Below are positions 45,596-53,321 of a DNA stretch of 64,000 bases, piece after piece. The translations under genes and the position numbers were made by a program. The notes below the pieces were generated by a model. That model was given only the letters and a program-made list of their open reading frames with translations, was not told the origin of the DNA and ran no database searches. The stretch is from Kluyvera georgiana ATCC 51603 (lineage in GTDB: Bacteria > Pseudomonadota > Gammaproteobacteria > Enterobacterales > Enterobacteriaceae), in the NCBI RefSeq assembly GCF_001654985.1, contig NZ_LXEU01000039.1:81073-145072 (forward strand), in the 5' to 3' direction. How positions within the stretch are numbered: position 1 is the stretch's first letter; every line of letters begins with the position of its first letter.

Positions 45596-45949
45596 GTGTG
45601 GACGATTAAAACAACGGATATGTTTGATCGCTGGTTTTCCTCGCTCAATGATACCGATCGGGCCAGCGTGCTTGCAGCGCTGTTGGTCCTGCGGGAAAAG
45701 GGGCCGGGTTTGTCCAGACCTTATGCCGATACGCTCAAAGGCTCCTGCTTTAGCAACATGAAAGAGTTGCGTATTCAAAGTCGGGGCGATCCGATACGGG
45801 CATTTTTCGCTTTTGATCCGACCCGTACCGGCATTGTACTTTGTGCCGGAAATAAGGTCGGCAATGAAAAACGTTTTTACGATGAGATGCTCCCGATTGC
45901 AGATCGGGAATTCACGAACTGGCTGAACACAATAAAAGAGAAGGAGTAA
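45596..45949 (+). CDS. RelE/HigB-type toxin (Gp49-like)
   Basis: Encodes 117 residues from GTG at 45596 with a strong CAGGAGG site. It has the RelE/HigB fold pattern: SSLNDTDRASVLAALLVLRE, LSRPYADTLKGSCFSNMKEL, and RIQSRGDPIRAFFAFDP with basic residues used in mRNA cleavage. The antitoxin gene follows after 4 bases, toxin-first as in higBA. Such pairs stabilise mobile elements or respond to stress or phage. Confidence 0.87.
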   Translation: MWTIKTTDMFDRWFSSLNDTDRASVLAALLVLREKGPGLSRPYADTLKGSCFSNMKELRIQSRGDPIRAFFAFDPTRTGIVLCAGNKVGNEKRFYDEMLPIADREFTNWLNTIKEKE

Positions 45950-45953
45950 CGCG

Positions 45954-46256
45954 ATGGGCAGAACGCTGGAACAGCTTATTGCGGATGAAAAACCTGAAGT
46001 CGTGGCCGAAGCTCAGGCGATGGCGACGGACATCCTGCTCAACATTCACCTTGCCGAACTGCGCGAGAAAGTACAGAAAACGCAGGTCGAAATGGCGCAG
46101 GTGCTGGGTATCAGACAACCTACTGTTGCCGGTATGGAAAAACCGGGGCGCGACCTGAAACTGTCCACGCTGAAACGTTACGTTGAGGCGACCGGCGGTA
46201 AGCTACGCCTTGATATTGAACTGCCGGATGGCTCTCACTACGGATTTGTACTGTAA
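45954..46256 (+). CDS. XRE-family antitoxin (HigA-like)
   Basis: Encodes 100 residues. The C-terminal half is a Cro/C1 helix-turn-helix: LREKVQKTQVEMAQVLGIRQ then PTVAGMEKPGRDLKLSTL, ending with the strand KLRLDIELPDGS. It neutralises the upstream toxin and represses the operon promoter. A hairpin at 46261-46285 follows directly. Confidence 0.88.
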   Translation: MGRTLEQLIADEKPEVVAEAQAMATDILLNIHLAELREKVQKTQVEMAQVLGIRQPTVAGMEKPGRDLKLSTLKRYVEATGGKLRLDIELPDGSHYGFVL

Positions 46257-46260
46257 ACAC

Positions 46261-46285
46261 TGACGCTCCCTGAACCGGAGCGTCA
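46261..46285 (+). terminator. Hairpin after toxin-antitoxin operon
   Basis: Nine-bp arms TGACGCTCC / GGAGCGTCA with a 7-base loop, four bases after the antitoxin stop. There is a C-rich rather than T-rich tail, so it may be a rho-assisted or mRNA-stabilising hairpin. Confidence 0.6.
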
Positions 46286-46765
46286 GCCCCCTCTGTATAA
46301 CGGGCTGCTGCCTGCATTGCCGACAGGCTTTGCTGCCGCGTGACCGTAAAACTGCACCAGAAACGCAATGGTTCAACCCTGCACCAGACCCGTGCGTCAC
46401 TTTAACCGCGCAGAGCGGGAAAGTGACGCACGCAGCCCTTTCGACCTGCACCAGAGAACTCAACTGCGCCAGCTCACGGCTGAATCCTGACACCGCCTTT
46501 TCAGGCCATTTGACCAATAAGGAGATCATGAACCGATACCGGAGGGGGATCAGGACGATCCGGGGGATAACCCGCTAATGCGGGCGGCTGCTCAGAGAGC
46601 ACAACCGAAGCCCCACCACACCTCAACGGCTGCCGCCCCGGCGCTCAGGTATCGTTCGCAGCCCCGACAAAACTCAGGGGCTATCGGCCTATGCGCCGGG
46701 GAAAGTTGTATCAGTGTTGGGTTTTTTGGGTGATGAGTTTGCGGCATTCATGAAAAGGGGATGGT
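46286..46765. other. Region without recognised genes between antitoxin and integrase remnant
   Basis: About 480 bases of GC-rich satellite DNA with many short repeats (CCGGGG and GGGGAT words). Only very short frames are present and none has family support. Confidence 0.5.
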
Positions 46766-47653
46766 ATGGGAATACTGGAGCAGGAAATGAAGCGGCTGGC
46801 GCATTAGGCGGGCGGCAGCTACAAAACGGTGGATGACCGCATCAGGCTGGCGCAGCGTTTTTGCGAGCGTCTGGTGCTGGCGCAGAATGTGCAGATCCGC
46901 CGGGTGGAGCAGCTTAAGGCCCGGCATATTGAAGGCTATATCCGTGAACGGCTGGCGCAGGGTATCACGAAGCGTTCCCTGCAAAACGAGATGGCGGCGG
47001 TGCGCTGCATCCTGAAACAGGCCGGACGTGACAGGCTGGCGCAAAGTGAACGGCTGAACAACCGTTCACTGGGTCTGTCCGGCGCATCCCGTAGCGGCAC
47101 GAAACGGGCCATCACGCCGGAGTATTACCACCATGTACTGGAAACCGCCCGTGCGAAAGATCCGGGGCTGGCGGCGGCGCTGGAACTCTCAAGGCAGATG
47201 GGGCTGCGCTCACAGGAGGCGGTACAGAGTGCGCAGTCGTTGAAAACGTGGAAACAGGCGCTGGAGCGGGGGGCGTCCCGGCTAACCGTGGTGTTCGGCA
47301 CCAAAGGCGCGCGGCCTCGCGAGACGGTTATTCTGGACGCTGTCGCAGTGAGAAAAGCGCTGGATAATGCGTTATCTGTAGCAGAACATCGCCACGGCAG
47401 GTTAATAGATAAACCTGACCTGAAAAGCGCGATGAAATACTGGCACAGCCAGGCGTCACGTACTGGACTGACTGGCGCATATTCCCCACACTCGTTGCGT
47501 TATGCGTGGGCGCAGGATGCGATCTGCCATTATCTGGCGCAGGGATTCAGTAAAAAGGAGGCGCTGGCAATGGTGGCGATGGATTTGGGGCATGGCGACG
47601 GACGCGGGCGGTATGTGGCGCAGGTTTACGGGCAGAGAAATGAGACAGATTGA
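46766..47653 (+). pseudogene. Tyrosine recombinase with amber stop at codon 14
   Basis: Reads MGILEQEMKRLAH, then TAG at 46805-46807, then AGGSYKTVDDRIRLAQRF in the same frame. The family N-terminus is continuous across this point, so a CAG to TAG change is likely. The remaining 274 residues from GTG 46829 hold the recombinase catalytic residues: R in MGLRSQEAV, HSLR near residue 220, GHGDGRG and a C-terminal Tyr (VAQVYGQ). A protein starting at GTG 46829 would lack only about 20 residues, so activity is possible but not assured. Confidence 0.7.
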
Positions 47654-47998
47654 TAGCCGTTGCCTTGATAAGATTGGGTTATCTATCGGTTTTGTACACT
47701 TTTCTATCAATAACTGCCCCTAAGAATGGTTTAGCCTATTAATGGGTTTCTGGTACAGCATTACGGCAATTTTACTGATGATTGTGCCAGTAAAAGGAAA
47801 AGGCCGGAAAGTGTAAGGGGGGGCTAAGGGTAACAGCGCCAGACCGGAAAAGGCCAAAGGGCTTAAAAGGCTAAAGCTGGCGCAGATCGATATTTATCCG
47901 GTGATATCTGGCGTAACTTCTGTAATGTGACTGTGAGCAGAACGCTAGTGCAACCCCCTGTGATCTTGTGACTGGTGTAGATATTCAGTGCAAAAAGA
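47654..47998. other. Intergenic DNA between the two recombinase genes
   Basis: About 345 bases with no recognisable gene. AAAGGCC-type words repeat at 47800-47875. Confidence 0.45.
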
Positions 47999-48030
47999 AA
48001 CGCAGATCCGACTCAATCAGGATCTGCGTT
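47999..48030. terminator. Bidirectional terminator by the P4-type integrase
   Basis: AACGCAGATCC / GGATCTGCGTT arms around a 10-base spacer, flanked by A run on the left and TTTTC on the right. It can end the integrase transcript on - and rightward transcripts on +. Confidence 0.8.
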
Positions 48031-48061
48031 TTCATTTTCAATAAATTACATTGCCGCTGGC

Positions 48062-49324
48062 TCAGGCCGCCTTATGCTGCCGCGCATAAATATACGGCGC
48101 AACATACCCCTCGCGACTCGAATCCAGATAATCCGACCACCACTGCATCATGGCTTTGCGGGCGTCGAGGTGTTCAGCGCGATGAATATACGCCGCCCGC
48201 ACGCTGTTACGTTCCTGATAGCTCATCTGTCGCTCCACGGCATCCCGCGACCAGAGTTCAGATTCCACCAGTGCGCTACAGGCCATTGCCCGGAAGCCAT
48301 GCCCGCAGACGTCGGTTTTGGTGTCATAGCCCATTAAACGCAGCGCCCGGTTGATGGTGTTTTCACTCATCGGTTTATACGGGTTATGGTCACCGGGAAA
48401 CACCAGTTCCAGATGGCCGGAAATTTCGTGTATCTGCTTCAGAATGGCAATCGCCTGCCGGGAAAGCGGCACGATATGCGGAGTGCGCATTTTTGCGCCA
48501 CGACCAGAGAAGCGGACTTTCTCAATCGTTTCCCTTGTGGCGGGAATGGTCCAGATTTTGTGTCTGAAATCAATCTCGCTCCAGCGGGCAAAGCGCAGTT
48601 CGCTGGAACGGATAAACAGATGCAGAGTCAGCGCTACAGCCAGCCTTGTTAACTGCCGCCCCTGCTGATAGTCACCGATACGCTCCAGCAGCTCGGGTAA
48701 CTGTTCCAGCGGCAGGGCGGGATAGTGATTTTTAACCGGCGGCGCAGTAACGCCTTCCAGATGCAGCGCCGGATTGTTTTCAGTCAGTCCCTGTTGAACG
48801 GCGTAACGCATGATGTTGCAGAGTTGCTGCCGGGTTCGGGACGCGACTTCCAGAAAGCCTTTATCCTCGATAACTTTCAGCAGCGCCGTGAAATGCTGCG
48901 TTTTTAGCATCGTAACGGGCAGATGACCAATTGCCGGGAAGATATGATTTTTCATGCTGGCAAGGATACGGTCAGCATAATCTGCCGACCACTTTTTGTT
49001 GGTTTTGTGCCAGTTCAGCGCGACAATTTCAAAGCATTTTTCCGGCGACGCGGCGGCTTTTTCAGCCATGCGCTGCTGTGCGGGGTTGATGTTCTGTGCC
49101 AGAAGCTTACGGATGCCGTCGCGCTGTTGACGGGCGTCGGAAAGCGAAACCAGCGGGTAGGCACCCAACGCAATACGGGATTCTTTCCGGCTGAAGCGAT
49201 ATTTGAGATACCAGAGACGGGAGCCGCCCGGATTGACAAGCAGATACAGGCCATGGGAATCAGCCAGTTTAAAGGGTTTATCAGAAGATTTGGTACTGCG
49301 GATTTTCGCGTCGGACAGGGACAT
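48062..49324 (-). CDS. P4-type island integrase
   Basis: Encodes 420 residues. The DUF4102 N-terminal arm-binding domain (MSLSDAKIRSTKSSDKPFKL ... GLYLLVNPGGSRLWYLKYRF region) precedes a tyrosine recombinase core with catalytic Arg in RSSELRFARW (near residue 240), HGFRAM (near 345) and Tyr in RAAYIHRAEHLD near 378, followed by the MMQWWSDYLD tail. It integrates the island at tRNA-Asn. It is encoded next to the tRNA and in the same direction, 161 bases beyond its 3' end, so tRNA readthrough could drive it. Confidence 0.93.
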   Translation of the reverse strand: MSLSDAKIRSTKSSDKPFKLADSHGLYLLVNPGGSRLWYLKYRFSRKESRIALGAYPLVSLSDARQQRDGIRKLLAQNINPAQQRMAEKAAASPEKCFEIVALNWHKTNKKWSADYADRILASMKNHIFPAIGHLPVTMLKTQHFTALLKVIEDKGFLEVASRTRQQLCNIMRYAVQQGLTENNPALHLEGVTAPPVKNHYPALPLEQLPELLERIGDYQQGRQLTRLAVALTLHLFIRSSELRFARWSEIDFRHKIWTIPATRETIEKVRFSGRGAKMRTPHIVPLSRQAIAILKQIHEISGHLELVFPGDHNPYKPMSENTINRALRLMGYDTKTDVCGHGFRAMACSALVESELWSRDAVERQMSYQERNSVRAAYIHRAEHLDARKAMMQWWSDYLDSSREGYVAPYIYARQHKAA

Positions 49325-49481
49325 ATGGTGGTCACTCCATTATCGAACTGAAATGACCCCAAATCAGACCACCAATTTCGCCGGATGCGGAGGAAAAACC
49401 AGATACGCATCGGGAAAGATTTTCACGCTAACTTATTGAAACCTAATCATATAGGTACCTCTAAGTACGCCTGAAAACAGG

Positions 49482-49501
49482 AATTTGGCTCCTCTGACTG
49501 G
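49482..49501. repeat. Right attachment site within tRNA-Asn 3' end
   Basis: AATTTGGCTCCTCTGACTGG, identical to 27626-27645. It overlaps the last 16 bases of the tRNA gene, which is restored by the island DNA. Confidence 0.9.
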
Positions 49502-49561
49502 ACTCGAACCAGTGACATACGGATTAACAGTCCGCCGTTCTACCGACTGAACTACAGAGGA
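49486..49561 (-). tRNA. tRNA-Asn(GTT), copy 4 (island target)
   Basis: A 76-nt gene identical to the other three copies, with encoded CCA. It lies beside mtfA, the position of asnT in E. coli. The old terminator is now 21.9 kb away at 27596 and no replacement hairpin is seen before the integrase gene. Confidence 0.98.
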
Positions 49562-49579
49562 ATCGTGTGAACGAGGCGC

Positions 49580-49608
49580 ATAGTACTGGGCATGGATATT
49601 TGTGTCAA
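49580..49608 (-). promoter_or_regulatory. Promoter of tRNA-Asn copy 4
   Basis: On the minus strand TTGACA (49603-49608) and TACTAT (49580-49585) with 17-base spacing. Confidence 0.82.
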
Positions 49609-49661
49609 CACTAAATTTAACTTGCTGATTCAACTGGCTGAATTTAGCGCAAGCTGTTGTT

Positions 49662-50456
49662 TTAGTGTACTGCCGGGGGATTTTCATCCTGCTGGCTATT
49701 ATCTCGTAACCGTTGCAATGGGTCCTGGCCGTAGAAGCCGCAAAAACGTTGCCATAGCGCCGGGAACCGCGGGGCAAAAAGTTCAGGCGCGCTGAAAAAG
49801 TATTCAGAAAGCACCGCAAAACACTCTGCCGGGTCGGTCGCGGCGTAGGCATCAATGCTGGCAGCGTTTTCGCCAACTAAATCAATCTCATCCTGGATGT
49901 TATTCATCGCGGCATGCAGGTCGTGCTCCCAGCCCGCGACTTCACGCAGCGGGATAAACGGCACGCCGCTGGCACGGTCACCGTTGCGTGTATCGAGCTT
50001 ATGCGCGACTTCATGAATAATCAGATTAAAACCGGAAGCATCGAAGGAGTCCTGAATATCGAGCCAGTTGAGCACGATGGGCCCCTGTTGCCAGCTCTGG
50101 CCGGACTGAACCACCCGCTGGCTGTGTATCAGCCCGATATCGTCCTCCCATTCGTCGTCGACAATAAACGGAGCAGGGTAGATGAGAATTTCATGGAAAC
50201 CGTCAAGCCATTCTAAGCCAAGTTCCATAACGGGCAGGCAGAACAGCAGCGCGATACGCGCTTCGGTGATCGGTTCGACGGTTAGCCCCTGTAAAAACAC
50301 CATCCGCTTTTGTTGGAGGAAACGGTCGGCAAGCTGAACCAGCTTCACCTGCTCGTCCATAGACAAGTTGGCTAACAGCGGGATCGCCAGGGCCTGCGCC
50401 CACGGCAAATCGGCTTTATCGGCAGTGTCACTCGCTTTCCAGGGCCATTTAATCAT
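49662..50456 (-). CDS. mtfA: Mlc titration factor A, zinc peptidase
   Basis: Encodes 264 residues from [10 protein letters not shown] at 50456; the preceding ATG at 50459 would add one Met. MtfA binds and inactivates the repressor Mlc, so ptsG expression rises, and it has zinc aminopeptidase activity. The metal motif HEVAH is at about residues 148-152 ([18 protein letters not shown]), with the third ligand Glu in [14 protein letters not shown]. The neighbourhood (tRNA-Asn, mtfA, tRNA-Ser) is the E. coli asnT-mtfA-serU order. Confidence 0.95.
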   Translation of the reverse strand: MIKWPWKASDTADKADLPWAQALAIPLLANLSMDEQVKLVQLADRFLQQKRMVFLQGLTVEPITEARIALLFCLPVMELGLEWLDGFHEILIYPAPFIVDDEWEDDIGLIHSQRVVQSGQSWQQGPIVLNWLDIQDSFDASGFNLIIHEVAHKLDTRNGDRASGVPFIPLREVAGWEHDLHAAMNNIQDEIDLVGENAASIDAYAATDPAECFAVLSEYFFSAPELFAPRFPALWQRFCGFYGQDPLQRLRDNSQQDENPPAVH

Positions 50457-50549
50457 CATTCTGCTCGTAAACTCGTCACTTGAACGTAATTGAAGAGACT
50501 GGGTCTGTTAAAATGCCAAAATTCCTGGCATGATGGCAACCATCAAAAC

Positions 50550-50639
50550 GGAGAGATGCCGGAGCGGCTGAACGGACCGGTCTCGAAAACCGGAGTAGGG
50601 GCAACTCTACCGGGGGTTCAAATCCCCCTCTCTCCGCCA
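50550..50639 (+). tRNA. serU: tRNA-Ser(CGA)
   Basis: A 90-nt class II tRNA starting GGAGAGATGCCGG, anticodon CGA in GGTCTCGAAAACC, long variable arm, T-loop GGTTCAAATCC and encoded CCA. It matches E. coli serU in sequence and position beside mtfA. Confidence 0.96.
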
Positions 50640-50917
50640 CTATTCAATCACTTACGCCATTCTGTTTCAACGACCAGCATCACACTTGGTATAGACTGGG
50701 TATATCTTCCCGTTCCGATCTACGCTATCAACATTCTCTGAATTTTATTCTCTTCACTCGCGCACCAGGTTGCCTGACGTGCTGGCGGCTATCGCCATTT
50801 TGTTCCTCGATTTTCTCCGGGGCAGATTTTCTTTGCTAAGATTTTTGAGCTGCGGATTTTCTGATACCGCGGTGATTGATGGTGACGTTTAAATAACCTA
50901 TGGTCGGGTGAGCAAAG
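50640..50917. other. Intergenic region upstream of lpxO
   Basis: About 280 bases with no RNA or small gene that I can support; presumably holds the lpxO promoter. A PhoP box was looked for and not convincingly found. Confidence 0.5.
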
Positions 50918-51820
50918 ATGAAGTATATCGTTCTGCTGATAATGATTATTTCCGTGCTATACGTGCATTTCAGGGGGAAGGTTCGGTTTCGCTTCTGGCG
51001 TCAGCTTTCAGACCATTCGACATTCACGGCACCGCTGAATGGCTTTATGTACCTTTTTTCTCGCGTCGACAACACGCCATATTTACGTCCAGAATCGTTT
51101 CCCGAACTTGCTGTACTCCAGGAACACTGGGAGGCGATCCGTGACGAAGGCATTCGTCTGCAAAATATGGAGAAAATTAAAGCGGCGGAAAAATACAACG
51201 ATGCCGGTTTCAACTCGTTTTTTAAAACCGGATGGAAACGTTTCTACCTGAAATGGTATGAGGAGGCGCATCCTTCGGCCAATACGCTGTGCCCAAAAAC
51301 CACTGAGCTGTTGCGCAGCATCCCCTCCGTGAAGGCGGCTATGTTTGCGACTCTTCCTGACGGTAGTCGCTTACCGCGTCACCGCGATCCTTACGCGGGA
51401 TCGCTGCGTTTCCATCTTGGTCTGTTGACGCCAAATGATGATCGCTGCTTTATTGAGGTCGACGGCCAGCGCTATAGCTGGCGGGATGGCGAGGGCGTTC
51501 TGTTTGATGAAACCTACATACACTACGCAGAGAATACCAGCGGTGAGAACCGTCTGATTTTATTTTGCGATATTGAGCGCCCGATGCGTTATCGCTGGGC
51601 GCAAAAGGTAAACCACTGGCTGGGGCGTCACTTAATGAGTGCTGCGGTGGCACCAAACGATGTCGGCGATCGTGTCGGCGGTATTAATCGGAGTTTTCGT
51701 TATATTTACCAGATTCGTATTGTGGGAAAACGGCTGAAAAAATGGAATAAGGCTGTGTACTACATCGTGAAATGGCTGCTGTTTGCGGGGATCGCGGCCC
51801 TTATCTGGCGAGCCTTTTGA
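50918..51820 (+). CDS. lpxO: Lipid A 2-hydroxylase LpxO-like dioxygenase
   Basis: Encodes 300 residues, about the Salmonella LpxO length (302). It belongs to the aspartyl/asparaginyl beta-hydroxylase family of Fe(II)/2-oxoglutarate oxygenases. An N-terminal membrane segment (YIVLLIMIISVLYVHF) and a C-terminal one (VKWLLFAGIAALIWRAF) anchor it. Metal ligands are H155, D157 (LPRHRDPYAGS) and H202 (YIHYAEN), with R212 for 2-oxoglutarate. LpxO adds 2-hydroxyl groups to lipid A acyl chains and aids resistance to host peptides. E. coli K-12 lacks it. Confidence 0.9.
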   Translation: MKYIVLLIMIISVLYVHFRGKVRFRFWRQLSDHSTFTAPLNGFMYLFSRVDNTPYLRPESFPELAVLQEHWEAIRDEGIRLQNMEKIKAAEKYNDAGFNSFFKTGWKRFYLKWYEEAHPSANTLCPKTTELLRSIPSVKAAMFATLPDGSRLPRHRDPYAGSLRFHLGLLTPNDDRCFIEVDGQRYSWRDGEGVLFDETYIHYAENTSGENRLILFCDIERPMRYRWAQKVNHWLGRHLMSAAVAPNDVGDRVGGINRSFRYIYQIRIVGKRLKKWNKAVYYIVKWLLFAGIAALIWRAF

Positions 51821-51873
51821 ACCGGCGAGCGTGGTGGGCGTTTGTGAAAAATAGGCCGGGGACCGTTTCCTTT

Positions 51874-51887
51874 GTTTAAATTTAAAC
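51874..51887. repeat. Perfect palindrome upstream of Crp-like regulator
   Basis: GTTTAAATTTAAAC, a 14-bp perfect palindrome 115 bases upstream of the regulator gene. A near copy (13 of 14) is at 53175-53188. It may be the operator of the regulator. Confidence 0.5.
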
Positions 51888-52001
51888 AACGTTGCGGTTT
51901 GCCGAGAGTTTTGGATGTGCGTAAATACGCAATTGTGCAATTTTTACGGACATCCTGTTGCGCTCTATAATCGTATGGAATGGAATTAATCAGGTATTTC
52001 T

Positions 52002-52631
52002 ATGCATATTTTACCGCCTATCCGCCCGGAACAAAGTATCCAGCGTTTGACGGCACTGCTTGAGCCGATTGCCGAAAAAATGAAGGTTGTGCCGCGAAAG
52101 CGTATGACCTGGACCTACAAAAACCAGCCCCAGCTGTACTTATTTCAGCAAGGAGAGCTGTCAATTCTCAGGGCTTCCGACGGGCTGCTGATTGTCTCCG
52201 TTTACGATCCACACCTGTTCGGTATTGCTGAAATGATCCAACCCGTACGGGGCCATTTGCTGCGTGCTGAAACCGAGTCAACGATCCTGCGCGTTGATGC
52301 CAACACGGCCATGGAGCTGTTTCGTGAGCACGGCGTGTGGGAAGACGTGGCCGCGCTGCTGTCCTACCATACGGCCTATCTTTTTTATCGTGATGCGCTG
52401 GTGGTGCAGCAGCGGACCTATTCAGTGATTCGTAACCATTTGCTGGACATGAGCCAACTGCCGGAAGAGATGCGGATGCGCGTATCGATTCTTGATTATA
52501 TTCAGGAACGTACGCACCTGTCGCGCAGTAGCATATTAAACGTGCTATCCGCATTGAAGAGTGGTCACTATATAGCGTTTAAACGTGGCGGCTATCTCAT
52601 GGAACTCCATAATTTGCCGGAACGTTTTTAA
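52002..52631 (+). CDS. Crp-like winged-helix regulator, IprA/YaiV-like
   Basis: Encodes 209 residues. The N-terminal half resembles a cyclic-nucleotide-binding-like jelly roll without the cAMP motif (QLYLFQQGELSILRASDGLL), and the C-terminal part is a winged helix (RTHLSRSSILNVLSALKSGHYI). It looks related to enterobacterial IprA (YaiV), a modulator of peroxide resistance, but may be a paralogue. A terminator shared with the convergent lipoprotein gene follows. AT palindromes near its promoter and near the sulfatase gene suggest it may regulate both. Confidence 0.75.
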   Translation: MHILPPIRPEQSIQRLTALLEPIAEKMKVVPRKRMTWTYKNQPQLYLFQQGELSILRASDGLLIVSVYDPHLFGIAEMIQPVRGHLLRAETESTILRVDANTAMELFREHGVWEDVAALLSYHTAYLFYRDALVVQQRTYSVIRNHLLDMSQLPEEMRMRVSILDYIQERTHLSRSSILNVLSALKSGHYIAFKRGGYLMELHNLPERF

Positions 52632-52651
52632 TAACTTGAGCTTCCCAATGA

Positions 52652-52684
52652 TTAAATGCCACCGCCTGATGCGGTGGCATTTAA
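52652..52684. terminator. Bidirectional terminator
   Basis: TTAAATGCCACCGC / GCGGTGGCATTTAA arms with a 5-base loop lie between the convergent regulator and lipoprotein genes. Confidence 0.85.
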
Positions 52685-53068
52685 TTACACGTTGATAAGG
52701 GGGCGAAGAACATCATTAAGCTTCTGCAACCCGGTAACGTTTTGCTCCTTCAGGTATAAATGATTCATCAATCGTATTTGATCGAGTTTTGACAAAGACA
52801 CATAAACCTGATGTGCCTGACTGTGTTCATCAAATATTTCGGCAGTTTTCACATTCAGCAGATAGTCCGTTTTCAGATTTAACGTCATGTTATCGAGAAT
52901 CGATTTATTCTGCTGATAGAGTGAGTTCATCGCCGTCGCGTCACGCGATGGTGAGCCATTTTGTACCACAGGAATTTGAATTGCGTCGATTTTGCTCAGC
53001 ACCGCGGGCGATTCTGCAGTACAGGCCATGAGGCAGAAGGGCAATATAATAAGAGAAAGTTTACGCAT
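52685..53068 (-). CDS. Small putative lipoprotein
   Basis: Encodes 127 residues. A lipoprotein signal peptide MRKLSLIILPFCLMACTAES has the lipobox LMAC with Cys16 as the lipidation site. The mature part is helical (DATAMNSLYQQNKSILDNMT) with no recognised domain. The residue after the cysteine is Thr, so outer-membrane sorting is likely. It is divergent from the alkylsulfatase gene, sharing a 253-base intergenic region. Confidence 0.78.
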   Translation of the reverse strand: MRKLSLIILPFCLMACTAESPAVLSKIDAIQIPVVQNGSPSRDATAMNSLYQQNKSILDNMTLNLKTDYLLNVKTAEIFDEHSQAHQVYVSLSKLDQIRLMNHLYLKEQNVTGLQKLNDVLRPLINV

Positions 53069-53174
53069 AATTTTACATGAATTAAATAAGCATGCTGCTC
53101 ATTATCTTTTTTCACAGCAGTACGGCGAGTGTTGATTTATCCATTTTTAAATAATGCAACGTCTTGACGTCTAA

Positions 53175-53188
53175 ATTTAAATTTAAAC
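53175..53188. repeat. AT palindrome upstream of alkylsulfatase gene
   Basis: ATTTAAATTTAAAC, matching 13 of 14 bases of the palindrome at 51874, in the intergenic region shared by the lipoprotein and sulfatase genes. Confidence 0.45.
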
Positions 53189-53321
53189 GCGTTATCTTTT
53201 TATCGGTATCTCTGCCGGTGCTAGCCTTACGCCATTGTTATTTTGTTAAGTATCATCTGCCGCCGAGTATATCTCTACGTATCTTCTTTCCTGCGCGGCG
53301 AAATGTAAAAACAGAGGCTTT

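Larger units (their letters stand above)
27626..49501. mobile_element. Genomic island integrated at tRNA-Asn, carrying Wadjet and a ubiquitin-like system
   Basis: A 21.9-kb segment bounded by a 20-bp direct repeat, with a P4-type integrase next to the intact tRNA. The left 16 kb is visibly AT-richer than the flanking chromosome and holds two defence-type operons; the right 5 kb is phage-satellite material of higher GC. No excisionase (AlpA-like) gene or replication gene was recognised, so the element may be immobile or depend on helpers. Confidence 0.9.

Noticed and set aside
46528..46578. 16-codon frame MNRYRRGIRTIRGITR
   Set aside because: Very short, arginine-rich and without conservation evidence; likely chance.
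27626..49501. CRISPR array or IS element within the island
   Set aside because: No regularly spaced repeats and no transposase gene were seen on either strand.
49433..49876. Minus-strand open frame of 147 codons over tRNA-Asn copy 4
   Set aside because: It contains the tRNA and its promoter and overlaps the 3' end of mtfA; translation is not protein-like.
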